Shown here in pieces: positions 14,968 to 24,157 of a DNA stretch of 24,163 nt. Numbering within the stretch: the first letter of the stretch is position 1; the number at the start of each line of letters is the position of its first letter. A model generated the notes under the pieces. That model saw only the letters and a list, made by a program, of their open reading frames with translations, searched no databases and was not told where the DNA came from. A program made the translations under genes and the position numbers. The stretch lies in contig CAAFNG010000045.1 of assembly GCA_900764225.1 (NCBI GenBank), positions 1 through 24,163 on the forward strand. The letters run 5' to 3'. This stretch comes from Lachnospiraceae bacterium. GTDB taxonomy: Bacteria > Bacillota > Clostridia > Lachnospirales > Lachnospiraceae.

Positions 14968-15002
14968 AAAGGCGGAGAGCTTAAGTGTTCTCCGCCTTTT
15001 TT
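14968..15002. terminator. Bidirectional terminator between nadE and the FMN_bind-like gene
   Basis: GGCGGAGA (14971-14978) pairs perfectly with TCTCCGCC (14989-14996), flanked by AAA and TTTTTT. The right arm and T-run lie inside the last codons of the convergent minus-strand gene, whose stop codon is at 14981-14983, so the gene's own 3' end encodes the opposing terminator. Confidence 0.9.
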
Positions 15003-15418
15003 ACTGCGTCTGTGATGGCTGCCAGGAGCACCTGTGCAGTATATTTGCGGTCTCCGGCATATTGGATATCATCAAGAGACTGGGTGGAATAGATCTGGCT
15101 GGCCAGAGAGTCTAATACCGGCTCCATAAGAGGATAAGAGGCTTTGGTAGTTTCACTTAGATTTACCAGCCGGATGGATTTGATCCGGTCGGCATTTACA
15201 GTGACTTCCACATCAAAGGAATTGTCATTTAATGTGATGGAAGAGGTGTAAACACCGGGCTTATAAAGGGATTTTTCCTGGACTTTTGTGTCGGCTGCTT
15301 TTCCGGGACCGAACATAAAGAAGAGGATAACTGCCAGAACAACAGCAAGCGCAAGAAAGATCGCAGTGTAAATGATTTCTTTCATATGTAGGACGATGAT
15401 CCTGGTTTTGGAACTCAT
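14981..15418 (-). CDS. Small membrane-anchored FMN_bind-like protein
   Basis: A 145-residue protein with one N-terminal membrane helix (about residues 13-36) and an outside domain starting YKPGVYTSSITLNDNSFDVEVTVNADRIKSI, which resembles the FMN_bind domain of RnfG/NqrC-type and related surface proteins. In that family a Thr in a SGATxTS-like motif takes the flavin covalently; here the corresponding place reads AGDRKYTAQVLLAAI, so the motif is not intact and flavin binding is doubtful. A stand-alone short FMN_bind-like protein of this type is frequent in Lachnospiraceae but unstudied as far as I know. GGGAGG lies 8 bases before the start. It is divergent from addB and stands alone. Confidence 0.75.
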   Translation of the reverse strand: MSSKTRIIVLHMKEIIYTAIFLALAVVLAVILFFMFGPGKAADTKVQEKSLYKPGVYTSSITLNDNSFDVEVTVNADRIKSIRLVNLSETTKASYPLMEPVLDSLASQIYSTQSLDDIQYAGDRKYTAQVLLAAITDAVKKAENT

Positions 15419-15511
15419 GGCGCACGCCTCCCGAAGCTTTTTATATAGTTTATTAGGGTGGAGGGAATTTTATTCCAGAGCCGAATGACCGTTCTATAGG
15501 AATCAGATTTA

Positions 15512-15520
15512 TGGTATGAT
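15512..15520 (+). promoter_or_regulatory. Extended -10 promoter of addBA
   Basis: TGgTATGAT is an extended -10 (hexamer 15515-15520, 5 of 6), about 29 bases before the addB start codon. No clear -35 is seen. The promoter of the divergent FMN_bind-like gene should lie in the same 130-bp gap but is not clear. Confidence 0.6.
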
Positions 15521-15548
15521 AAGAAACATATAAGTTGGGAGGAAAATT

Positions 15549-18500
15549 ATGTCACTACAGTTTATCATAGGAGGTTCCGGAAGCGGAAAATCCTGTTATG
15601 CATATCAGAACATTATAGAACAGGCCGGGCAGCATCCGGAGAAGTTTTATTATGTGATCGTTCCGGAGCAGTTTACCATGCAGACGCAGAAGACGCTGGT
15701 GGAGATGAGTCCCGGAAAAGGAATCCTGAATATTGATATCTTAAGCTTTGAGCGTCTGGCTTACCGTGTGCTGGAGGAGGTGGGCGGAGACAGTCGTACA
15801 CTTCTGGAGGAGACAGGTAAGAGCATGGTGCTCCAGAAGATGGTACAGCAGCATGGAAAAGAACTCTCCTATCTTGGAGGACAGATGCGTAAGACCGGAT
15901 ATCTGGATGAGGTGAAATCCATTCTTTCGGAGTTTATGCAGTACGATATTCAGGACAGTGATGTGGAAGAGATGATTCGTGACAGCGCGGACAGAACCCT
16001 GCTTCAGATGAAGCTTAAGGATGTGTCGGTTCTGTACCAGGCTTTTAAAGGATATCTGAAGGATCATTATATGACCGGTGAAGAGGTGATGGATGCTCTG
16101 GAGAAAGCTTTGCCTTTTTCCGGGAAGCTTAAGAACAGTGTGCTGCTGCTTGACGGTTATACCGGATTTACTCCAATCCAGATGCGGGTAGTGGGAGAAC
16201 TGCTGACCGTGTGCGAGAAGGTAATGGTGACTGTGACCATGGATGCAGCCGAGAGCCTGACCACACGGGGAAAACCATATCAGCTTTTTTATATGAGCCG
16301 TCAGATGCTTCATGGTCTGTCTGGTCTGACCAGAGATATAGAAGAACCGGTGCTTCTCAAAGATGTGAGAAAATCCAGGTTTGCCAAGGCACCTGCTCTT
16401 CATTTCCTTGAAAAAAATATTTTTCGTTACCGCAAAAATGTGTACCGGAGAAAGCAGGATGAAATCTGTATGTTCTCGGCTGTGAATCCACTTTCGGAGA
16501 TGGAAGAGACTGCCAGAAGGATCGCAAGGCTTGTGCGGGAAAAAGGCTGCCGCTATGGAGAAATCGCAGTGATCACCGGAAACCTGGAGGAATATGGCAA
16601 TCTTGCAAGACAGGTGTTCGAAGAGTCTGATATTCCGTATTTCATTGATGAGAAACATACGGTGCTGATGAATCCTTTTGTGGAGTATTTTCGGGCTGCA
16701 CTTGAGATGGCTGTGCAGGATTTTACTTATGAGAGTGTATTCCGGTATCTGCGGTGCGGTATGTCCTGCGTGACCAGGGAGGAGGCAGATCTTCTTGAGA
16801 ATTATGTACTGGCACTTGGAATCCGGGGATTTAAGCACTGGGATGAGAAATGGGTACGTATTTACAGAGGAATGCCACCGGAAAGTATTCAGACACTGAA
16901 TGAGATCCGGGAGCGTTTTGCAGATGAGACAAGGGAACTGGCTCTGAGCTTTAAGGGCGGAAAGAAAACCGTAAGAGAATACTGCACCATTCTCTATGAA
17001 TTTGCGGTGAAGAGCCAGGTACAGCAGAAGCTGAAAGATCAGGAGAAAAAGTTCCGTGAGCTTGGTGATAAGGCCATGGAGAAGGAGTATGCCCAGATTT
17101 ACGGAATCGTTATGGAGCTTCTGGACAGTATGGTGGAGATCCTTGGGGATGAGGTCGTGAACCGCCAGGATTTCCGGCAGCTTCTGGAAACAGGTCTGAC
17201 ACAGGCGAAGGTGGCACTGATTCCGCCGAGCATGGATCAGGTGCTTGTGGGTGACATGGAGAGAACCAGACTGAAGGATATCCGGGCACTGTTTTTTGTC
17301 GGGGTAAATGAGGGAAACATTCCCAAGAATACTTCCGGTGGGGGAATTCTCACAGAGCTTGACCGGGAGTTTTTTGAAGAGAAAGGAGTGCAGCTGGCTC
17401 CGGGACCGAAGGAACTGATGAATATGCAGCGCTTTTACCTGTATCTGAACATGACGAAGCCGAGAGAGCTTCTCTGTCTGTCTTTCTGCCAGTCGGACAG
17501 TCAGGGTAAGGCGTTAAGCCCTGCGTTTCTTGTAAACAATATTCAGGATATGTTTCCTGAGATGGAAATACGGCAGTGCGGGGATCTTAACAATCCGATG
17601 GAACTTCTGGAACTTCCGGGAATCAGCATGGATTATTTTCTACGGGAACTGTCCGGAGAAGCTTATCAGCAGAATCCGGTGTTTCAGGAGCTGTACAGCT
17701 GGTATCTTGAGAGTCCTGTATATAGGACAGTAGTGGAGAAGCTTGTGCGGGCTGCTTTTTCAGAGAGGCCTTCCGACCAGATCGGAAAGGCGGTGGCAGG
17801 AATCCTGTATGGGGAGATCTCACCGTACAGTGCGACAAGACTGGAACGTTATGCAGCCTGTGCATTTGCACATTTTCTGCAGTATGGTTTGAAAGTGACG
17901 GAGAGGGCTGAGTATGAATTCCGGGCCATGGATATGGGAAATGTGATGCATATGGCACTGGAGAAGTTTGCTGTTGAGCTCCGGAAGGAAGGACTGGACT
18001 GGGCAGAGCTTACAGAAGAAGAGCGGAACCAGCTTATTGACAGCTGTCTGGATCAGGTATCTGCAGATTATGGAAATACCATTCTCAAGAGTAGTGCGAG
18101 AAATGAATATATGATCGAGCGTACAAGACGAATCCTGCACCGTACGGTATGGGCTTTACAGGAGCAGCTGAAACATGGAGATTTCCGTCCGGAAGGATTT
18201 GAAGTCATATTCGGGGGCGGAAGGATCGACCGTGTGGATATTATGGAGGAGCCGGAGAAGAACCGGGTTTATGTGAAGGTGATTGATTATAAGACTGGAA
18301 ATACTTCTTTTGATCTTCTGGCACTGTATCATGGTCTGCAGCTGCAGCTTATGATCTATCTGGATGGTGCATTGCAGGTGGAACAGCGGAAATATCCGGA
18401 TAAGGAGATCGTTCCGGCAGGAGTATTTTATTATAATGTGAAGGATCCTATGATCCAGGAGAAGATTCATGCGGATGTGGAGAGCGTCAGCTCCCAGATG

Positions 18501-18878
18501 CTGAAAAAGCTGAAAATGAACGGACTGGTACAGGCAGACGATGATGTGAGTTTCCGTATTGACAATACGCTGTCCTCGATTCCGGTGTCCGTGAATAAGG
18601 ACGGAAGTTTCAGCAGACGGTCTTCCGTGGCGTCCCGGAAGCAGTTTGACGCACTTGGGGCTTATGTGAGACAGAAGATCTGTGACATCCGGGAATCAAT
18701 CCTGGACGGAAATGCTGCAGTGGAGCCCTATGAGCTTGGAAAGAAGAATGCCTGCACTTACTGTGCGTACAGTACGGTTTGCGGTTTTGACAGAAAAATA
18801 CCAGGTTATGAGTTTCACAGACTGCCCTCTTTCTCAGAGAGTGATCTGTGGAAGAAGATCGTGAAGGAGGATGAGTAG
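15549..18878 (+). CDS. addB: ATP-dependent helicase/nuclease subunit B
   Basis: A 1109-residue subunit of AddAB, the Firmicute counterpart of RecBCD, which resects double-strand breaks and loads RecA after meeting a Chi sequence. The N-terminus has an ATP-binding loop (GGSGSGKSCYAY); the middle is an inactive helicase fold that reads Chi in relatives; the C-terminus has a RecB-like nuclease (GRIDRVDI, VIDYKTG, then LQLQLMIYL) locked by an iron-sulphur cluster. The four cluster cysteines are present at C771, C1069, C1072 and C1078, with the x2 and x5 spacing known for Bacillus AddB. The gene starts after GGGAGG and is followed by addA with a 1-base gap, so the subunits are co-translated. Confidence 0.97.
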   Translation: MSLQFIIGGSGSGKSCYAYQNIIEQAGQHPEKFYYVIVPEQFTMQTQKTLVEMSPGKGILNIDILSFERLAYRVLEEVGGDSRTLLEETGKSMVLQKMVQQHGKELSYLGGQMRKTGYLDEVKSILSEFMQYDIQDSDVEEMIRDSADRTLLQMKLKDVSVLYQAFKGYLKDHYMTGEEVMDALEKALPFSGKLKNSVLLLDGYTGFTPIQMRVVGELLTVCEKVMVTVTMDAAESLTTRGKPYQLFYMSRQMLHGLSGLTRDIEEPVLLKDVRKSRFAKAPALHFLEKNIFRYRKNVYRRKQDEICMFSAVNPLSEMEETARRIARLVREKGCRYGEIAVITGNLEEYGNLARQVFEESDIPYFIDEKHTVLMNPFVEYFRAALEMAVQDFTYESVFRYLRCGMSCVTREEADLLENYVLALGIRGFKHWDEKWVRIYRGMPPESIQTLNEIRERFADETRELALSFKGGKKTVREYCTILYEFAVKSQVQQKLKDQEKKFRELGDKAMEKEYAQIYGIVMELLDSMVEILGDEVVNRQDFRQLLETGLTQAKVALIPPSMDQVLVGDMERTRLKDIRALFFVGVNEGNIPKNTSGGGILTELDREFFEEKGVQLAPGPKELMNMQRFYLYLNMTKPRELLCLSFCQSDSQGKALSPAFLVNNIQDMFPEMEIRQCGDLNNPMELLELPGISMDYFLRELSGEAYQQNPVFQELYSWYLESPVYRTVVEKLVRAAFSERPSDQIGKAVAGILYGEISPYSATRLERYAACAFAHFLQYGLKVTERAEYEFRAMDMGNVMHMALEKFAVELRKEGLDWAELTEEERNQLIDSCLDQVSADYGNTILKSSARNEYMIERTRRILHRTVWALQEQLKHGDFRPEGFEVIFGGGRIDRVDIMEEPEKNRVYVKVIDYKTGNTSFDLLALYHGLQLQLMIYLDGALQVEQRKYPDKEIVPAGVFYYNVKDPMIQEKIHADVESVSSQMLKKLKMNGLVQADDDVSFRIDNTLSSIPVSVNKDGSFSRRSSVASRKQFDALGAYVRQKICDIRESILDGNAAVEPYELGKKNACTYCAYSTVCGFDRKIPGYEFHRLPSFSESDLWKKIVKEDE

Positions 18879-18879
18879 A

Positions 18880-21800
18880 ATGGGGATGAAATGGACAGAA
18901 GAACAGCAGAAGGTCATCACACTTCGCGACAGGAACATTCTGGTCAGCGCAGCAGCAGGTTCCGGTAAGACGGCAGTTCTGGTACAGAGGATATTAAGTA
19001 AGATCATGGATCCTGAAAAGCCTGTAGATATTGATAGACTCTTAATCATGACCTTTACAAGGGCAGCGGCCGGTGAGATGCGGGAACGTATTGAAAAAGC
19101 ACTGGATCAGGCGCTGGCAGCAGATCCGGATAATGAGCATCTGCAAAGACAGATGATGCTGATACACACAGCTCAGATCACAACAATCGATGGATTCTGT
19201 TCCTACGTGATACGCAATTATTTTCATCTGATCGGTCTGGATCCTGGTTATCGGACCGCAGATGAAGGAGAGCTGAAACTTCTTCAGGAGGATGTGCTGA
19301 AAGAGCTTTTTGAGGACTATTATGCAGAAGGTGATGAGAAATTTACTGCATTTGTGGAGTGCTATGCAGCAGGGAAATCCGATGAAGGGCTGAAAGAGCA
19401 TGTGCTGGATCTATATAATGCTTCGATGAGTAATCCGTGGCCGGACGAATGGCTGGATGGCTGTGTTGCAAATTATCAGCTGGATCCGGAAAAGGGAATT
19501 GCAGGAACGCCGTGGTTCCATTATCTGTGGGATATTGTGGACAGTGCGTTGAAGGAGGCGGGAGAGCTTGCAGAGAATGCGATGGAGATCTGTATGGAGC
19601 CGGAGGGACCGGATCTTTATCAGGATGCACTGCAGAGTGACCTTCTGCTGATCCGGAAACTTCAGGAACTGTCCGTTAAACAGGACTATGATGAAATGAC
19701 CCGGAATCTTCAGAATCTGTCTTTTGCCAGATTGTCTGGAAAGAAGATGGAAGGGGTATCGGATCAGCTGAAGAACCTTGTAAAGGATATCCGTGAGGAT
19801 GAAAAAGGCATTCTCAAAGACCTTGGCAGTAAATATTTTCAGTGTACACTGGAGGAGCTTACAGAGCTGACTCAGGCATCGGCAGAACCTCTTAAGATGC
19901 TGGTAAAACTTACCAGAGATTTTACAGAACGTTTCAGCCTGAAAAAAAGAGAAAAAAACGTTCTGGATTTCTCGGATATGGAACATTTTGCACTGGATAT
20001 CCTTCTTAAGAAGGATGGGGATACGTATACACCAAGTCAGGCGGCCAGGGAACTTTCTGAAAAGTATGATGAGGTGATGCTGGATGAGTACCAGGACAGT
20101 AACCTGGTACAGGAGATCCTGATGCAGAATGTTTCCGGCTGGGTCAATGATCGTAAGAATATTTTTATGGTAGGAGATGTGAAGCAGAGTATCTACCGTT
20201 TCCGGTTGGCGCGTCCGGAGCTTTTTATGGAGAAGTATCACAGCTATTCCCTGACAGAGAGCAAGGAGCAGCGTATTGATCTTCACAAAAATTTCCGAAG
20301 TCGCCCGGAGGTTCTGGAAAGTGTCAATTTTATTTTCCGTCAGATCATGGGACAGGATCTGGGAGGCATTGATTACGATGAAGCGGCAGCTCTTTATCCC
20401 GGAGCTTCTTTTCCGGAAGGAGAGGATCCGGAATTTATAAAAACAGAAGTTCTTCTTGTTGAGAAGGATGGTGTGATCCTGGAGGATAATGATGAGGCGG
20501 ATGCTCCGGAGAATGAAAGGGAGCTGGAGGCTCTGGCCATTGCGGACAGGATCCGGGAAATGGTGGGACATGACAGAATCCTGGATAAAGAAACGGGAGA
20601 GTATCGTCCGGTTCAATACGGAGATATTGTGATCCTGCTGCGTTCGGCGGCCGGATGGGCAGAGACCTTTGGTGAAGTGCTGGGAGCCAGGGGAATCCCT
20701 TCCTATACGGCATCCAGAACAGGATATTTTTCCACAACAGAGGTTGTGACACTTCTGAATTATCTGCGTGTGCTTGATAATCCGCTGCAGGATATTCCGC
20801 TTACCGGTGTACTGCGTTCTCCTATAGCCGGATGTACAACAGAGGATCTGGCAGAGCTTCGTATCGCATACCCGGAGGGGATGATCTATGAGTGCGTGAA
20901 AGCTTTTGTGGAGGAATACCGGGAACATAGAATCATGGAAGAGGAAAAGAGGAGACTGGGAGAAAAACTGTCCCATTTTATGGACACTGTGAATACGCTT
21001 CGAGACATGGCCGCGTACACACCGGTTCATCAGCTGATCCTGGAGGTTCTGGAACGCACCGGATACGGCAGCTACGCAAAAGCTATGCCGGATGGTGCAC
21101 AGCGAAGTGCGAATCTGAACATGCTGGTGGAAAAAGCTATGGAATATGAAAAGACAAGCTATCGCGGGCTGTTCAATTTTGTCCGGTATATCCAGAAGCT
21201 GCAGCAGTATCAGGTGGACTACGGGGAAGTAAATCTTTCCGGTGTCGGAGAAAGCGCAGTACAGATCATGACGATCCACAAGAGTAAGGGACTGGAATTT
21301 CCGGTGGTATTTGCCGCAGGAATGGGCAAACGCTTTAATTTCCGTGACATGAATGCCAGTATTCTGATTCATCCGGAGCTTGGAATCGGTGCGGATGCCA
21401 TTTTACCGGATAAAAGAATCATAGCCGCTTCTCTGTGCAAACAGATCATTCGAAGAGAGCTTCTGAAAGAGAGTCTTGGAGAGGAGCTTCGTGTACTGTA
21501 TGTGGCACTGACAAGGGCTAAGGAGAAGCTGATCCTGTGCGGAGCTGTGGGTGATCTGGATAATCAGATCACAGCACTGTCCGTTTTAAGGGACAACAAA
21601 GAAGAACTGATTTCTCTTGGAATGCGTATGCGTGGAAAATGCTACTGGGATTATGTGCTGCCGGCACTTGCCCGACACCGCTGTATGTCGGGAATCTTTC
21701 AGGAGTACGGTCTTTTTATGAACCGCGCCAATCCTCTTTTCGGGGATGTGTCAGAATTTGTGGTGAAAAAGATCACTGCAGCGGATCTCACAGAGAATGA

Positions 21801-22605
21801 GGTTGTGGAACAGGCAGAGCGGGAAATGAAAAAAGAGGTTCTGAAAAACTGGAATCCGGGAATCGTCTATGACAGTGAGATACGGGAAGAACTGGAGCGG
21901 CGTTTTTCTTTCGTATATCCTTATGAATATCTGAAAGAGCTTCCTGTGAAGGTCAGCGTATCTGAGCTGAAGAAAAGAAGCTATCACAGTGAACAGGATC
22001 TGGAGGAGGCTGTGGATTATGAGCAGGACGAGGAACTTCAGCCGCTGATTCCGCGCTTTATTGAAGCGAAGAAAGAAGAAGGCTATACAGGTGCGTTTCG
22101 GGGAACTGCTTATCATCGGGTGATGGAATGTCTGGATTATCAGAGAACGGATACGCAGGAGAAACTTCGGGTGCAGCTTGAGGAACTGGTGAGTCTGAAA
22201 AAAATGGAAGAAAAAGAGGCGGCGTCTGTGCGGATCCGTGATATTCTGCATTTTGTGGAATCAGCACTGGGCCACAGGATGAAAGCGGCAGCACTGCAGA
22301 AAAAGCTTTTCCGGGAGCAGCCCTTTGTGATCGCAAGAAAGGCATCAGAGCTGGAAGGGGAATGGCAGTGTGAGGAAGATGTTCTTGTACAGGGAATCAT
22401 TGACGCATATTTCATTGAGAATGATGAAATCGTTCTGGTGGACTATAAAACGGACTTTGTAAGAAACGGAGAAGAACAGAAGCTGATCGACCGGTATCAT
22501 GTACAGCTTGAGGATTATGCCCAAGCACTGGAGCGGATGACCGGACGCAGAGTGAAGGAGAGATATATCTATTCCTTTACACTTGGAAAAGAAATCCGGC
22601 TGTGA
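18880..22605 (+). CDS. addA: ATP-dependent helicase/nuclease subunit A
   Basis: A 1241-residue UvrD/Rep-type helicase with a C-terminal RecB-family nuclease; the motor subunit of AddAB. Helicase motifs in order: Walker A AAGSGKT (ending at residue 31), MTFTRAAAGEMRERI, TIDGFCSYVIR, Walker B DEYQDSN, GDVKQSIYRFR, TIHKSKGLEFPVV and VLYVALTRAKEKL. The nuclease has GTAYHRVME, D1175 in GIIDAY, and D1188 and K1190 in DYKTD, followed by VQLEDYAQAL. All catalytic residues are intact, so the complex should be active. The start at 18880 is chosen because AAGGAGG (18864-18870) stands 9 bases upstream; an in-frame ATG at 18871 touches that site and is unlikely. The gene ends 4 bases from a convergent gene. 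Confidence 0.97.
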   Translation: MGMKWTEEQQKVITLRDRNILVSAAAGSGKTAVLVQRILSKIMDPEKPVDIDRLLIMTFTRAAAGEMRERIEKALDQALAADPDNEHLQRQMMLIHTAQITTIDGFCSYVIRNYFHLIGLDPGYRTADEGELKLLQEDVLKELFEDYYAEGDEKFTAFVECYAAGKSDEGLKEHVLDLYNASMSNPWPDEWLDGCVANYQLDPEKGIAGTPWFHYLWDIVDSALKEAGELAENAMEICMEPEGPDLYQDALQSDLLLIRKLQELSVKQDYDEMTRNLQNLSFARLSGKKMEGVSDQLKNLVKDIREDEKGILKDLGSKYFQCTLEELTELTQASAEPLKMLVKLTRDFTERFSLKKREKNVLDFSDMEHFALDILLKKDGDTYTPSQAARELSEKYDEVMLDEYQDSNLVQEILMQNVSGWVNDRKNIFMVGDVKQSIYRFRLARPELFMEKYHSYSLTESKEQRIDLHKNFRSRPEVLESVNFIFRQIMGQDLGGIDYDEAAALYPGASFPEGEDPEFIKTEVLLVEKDGVILEDNDEADAPENERELEALAIADRIREMVGHDRILDKETGEYRPVQYGDIVILLRSAAGWAETFGEVLGARGIPSYTASRTGYFSTTEVVTLLNYLRVLDNPLQDIPLTGVLRSPIAGCTTEDLAELRIAYPEGMIYECVKAFVEEYREHRIMEEEKRRLGEKLSHFMDTVNTLRDMAAYTPVHQLILEVLERTGYGSYAKAMPDGAQRSANLNMLVEKAMEYEKTSYRGLFNFVRYIQKLQQYQVDYGEVNLSGVGESAVQIMTIHKSKGLEFPVVFAAGMGKRFNFRDMNASILIHPELGIGADAILPDKRIIAASLCKQIIRRELLKESLGEELRVLYVALTRAKEKLILCGAVGDLDNQITALSVLRDNKEELISLGMRMRGKCYWDYVLPALARHRCMSGIFQEYGLFMNRANPLFGDVSEFVVKKITAADLTENEVVEQAEREMKKEVLKNWNPGIVYDSEIREELERRFSFVYPYEYLKELPVKVSVSELKKRSYHSEQDLEEAVDYEQDEELQPLIPRFIEAKKEEGYTGAFRGTAYHRVMECLDYQRTDTQEKLRVQLEELVSLKKMEEKEAASVRIRDILHFVESALGHRMKAAALQKKLFREQPFVIARKASELEGEWQCEEDVLVQGIIDAYFIENDEIVLVDYKTDFVRNGEEQKLIDRYHVQLEDYAQALERMTGRRVKERYIYSFTLGKEIRL

Positions 22606-22609
22606 GAGA

Positions 22610-24037
22610 TTACACTCTCCAGCCGGCAGGATATTTGTTTTTCAGGATTCCGTTGACAAGTTTGCCGAAGCCGACAGGATAGCCGTCTGCACAAAGAAGA
22701 TGCCAGCCCTTTTTGTGAGCAGCTTCATCCGGTTCGATGTTAAGAGTTTCGCCCTTCAGATAGCGGGTGATACGTTCATCGGAAACGGAAAGGGAGATAG
22801 TAGCTTCGATATCTCCTTTATGAAGTGCCAGCGCCAGAGGCTGGGATGGCTCGAAGCGGTTTTTCTTGAGATCGCCGAGATACAGACCGTTTCTCAGAAA
22901 GGAAATGCCACGAAGATCCAGAGGGAAAGGAAGATGATAGTAGACCTTATCCTTGCGGACCTCCACGCGGTTCCAGTCGAATTCCTGTCCGCCGAGAGTT
23001 TTTAAGCCGATCTCTGCAAAAAATTCATCCAGCCATTTGCGGGTATTTTTATCCGGTCCTTTCTCTAAGGAGCGGAAAACAGGTGGAAGAGAGTCTCCTT
23101 TTTTGCGGAAAAGGGCGAGAAAGTGTCCCTCGCCGTCCATTTTATGTGGAAAAATACGGACACATTTGCGAAGCTCCTCCGAATCGAAGGCGGCGGCAGC
23201 ACCGGCGAATTTCGGGCGTCCCGCTGAAAAGCCCTCATATCCGGGCATTTCAATAAGCTCCATATCCGGCCGTTCACTGAGAAGATAAGCGACAACCTCT
23301 TCGTCCTCACATGGTGCAAAGGTGCAGGTGGAATAGAGTAACATTCCGCCGGGGCGAAGCATGTCTGCAGCTTTCAGGACAAGATCCTTCTGAATGTCGG
23401 AAAGCTCAGCGGATTTTTCAGGAGTCCAGTCGCGGGCAAGTGCTTCTTCCTTTCGGAACATACCTTCTCCGGAGCAGGGAGCGTCCAGAAGAATCTTGTT
23501 GAAAAAGGATGGAAAACGCTGTGCAAGCTTGGCTGGTTTTTCATCGGTGACGAGCATATTTTTGATACCAAAAAGCTCCAGATTTCTGAGAAGGGCTCTG
23601 GCTCTGGATGTGCTGATATCATTGGCAAGCAGAAATCCGGTATCATTTAAAGCAGCACCGAGAGCGGTAGCTTTTCCGCCGGGAGCTGCACAGAGATCAA
23701 GAACGAAATCTCCGGGCTCAATAGGAAGTCTGGAGGCAGGTGTCATGGCACTTGGCTCCTGAAGATAGTAAAGTCCTGCCTGATAGTAAGGACAACGTGC
23801 CGGGCGGCTCTCCTCATTATAAAAATATCCGTTTGAGATCCACGGGATCGGCTGAAGCTTAAAAGGTGAAAGCGCTTCAAACTCCTGACAGGAAAGCTTC
23901 GCTGTATTTACGCGGAGACCGTAGGTTCGTGGATTTTCGTAGCTTTTCAGAAAAGCGTCATAATCGTCTCCAAGCATTTCTTTCATCCGCTCCAAAAAAG
24001 GAAGCGGAAGTGTCTTTATTTTATCTGAATCTGTCAT
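22610..24037 (-). CDS. rsmF: NOL1/NOP2/Sun-family rRNA cytosine-C5 methyltransferase (RsmF-like)
   Basis: A 475-residue RNA m5C methyltransferase that should modify a 16S rRNA cytosine using SAM. Motif I is DLCAAPGGKATALG (about residue 112 on), the motif IV cysteine lies in DAPCSGEGMF (about 184-193), and the catalytic cysteine of motif VI is in YSTCTFAP (about 234 on), so both family cysteines are present. The N-terminus (LPLPFLERMKEMLGDDYDAFLKSY) and the extra C-terminal domain of about 170 residues with LRGISFLRNGLYLGDLKKNRFEPS fit the RsmF/YebU arrangement seen in Firmicutes rather than RsmB. The start at 24037 is set by GGAGG 4 bases upstream; an ATG at 24064 has none. The exact target base is inferred from family only. 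Confidence 0.9.
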   Translation of the reverse strand: MTDSDKIKTLPLPFLERMKEMLGDDYDAFLKSYENPRTYGLRVNTAKLSCQEFEALSPFKLQPIPWISNGYFYNEESRPARCPYYQAGLYYLQEPSAMTPASRLPIEPGDFVLDLCAAPGGKATALGAALNDTGFLLANDISTSRARALLRNLELFGIKNMLVTDEKPAKLAQRFPSFFNKILLDAPCSGEGMFRKEEALARDWTPEKSAELSDIQKDLVLKAADMLRPGGMLLYSTCTFAPCEDEEVVAYLLSERPDMELIEMPGYEGFSAGRPKFAGAAAAFDSEELRKCVRIFPHKMDGEGHFLALFRKKGDSLPPVFRSLEKGPDKNTRKWLDEFFAEIGLKTLGGQEFDWNRVEVRKDKVYYHLPFPLDLRGISFLRNGLYLGDLKKNRFEPSQPLALALHKGDIEATISLSVSDERITRYLKGETLNIEPDEAAHKKGWHLLCADGYPVGFGKLVNGILKNKYPAGWRV

Positions 24038-24057
24038 AGTTCCTCCATAAATGTGTG

Positions 24058-24093
24058 TATGCATTTTCTGATCGGAAATATTGAAAATGCGTA
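24058..24093. repeat. Inverted repeat in the leader of the rsmF-like gene
   Basis: GCATTTTC (24061-24068) pairs perfectly with GAAAATGC (24083-24090), extended by one T-G and two A-T pairs, around a 14-base loop. It falls between the promoter and the ribosome site of the minus-strand methyltransferase gene. Neither strand has a T-run after it, so it is not a terminator; an mRNA leader hairpin or a protein-binding site is possible. Confidence 0.5.
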
Positions 24094-24117
24094 CAGTCGT
24101 TAGGTATTTCTGAAAAC

Positions 24118-24146
24118 ATTATAAAGGATGTGAACATTTTTCTAAA
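24118..24146 (-). promoter_or_regulatory. Promoter of the rsmF-like gene
   Basis: On the minus strand a perfect -10 TATAAT (24123-24118) follows a 17-base spacer and a -35 TTTAGA (24146-24141, 4 of 6). The leader to the start codon is about 75 bases and holds the inverted repeat at 24058-24093. Confidence 0.65.
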
Positions 24147-24151
24147 TACTA

Positions 24152-24157
24152 TTGACA
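24152..24157 (+). promoter_or_regulatory. Possible -35 of a rightward promoter cut by the window edge
   Basis: A perfect TTGACA preceded by an AT-rich stretch lies 6 bases from the window end. If a -10 lies about 17 bases further right, it would drive a divergent gene outside the window. Only half of the promoter is visible. Confidence 0.3.

Noticed and set aside
16211..16411. Small open frame inside addB
   Set aside because: Overlaps conserved AddB coding sequence in another frame and has no ribosome site.
19411..21372. 653-codon minus-strand open frame opposite addA
   Set aside because: Shadow of addA, whose helicase motifs run through the same stretch; the antisense product has no domain signature.
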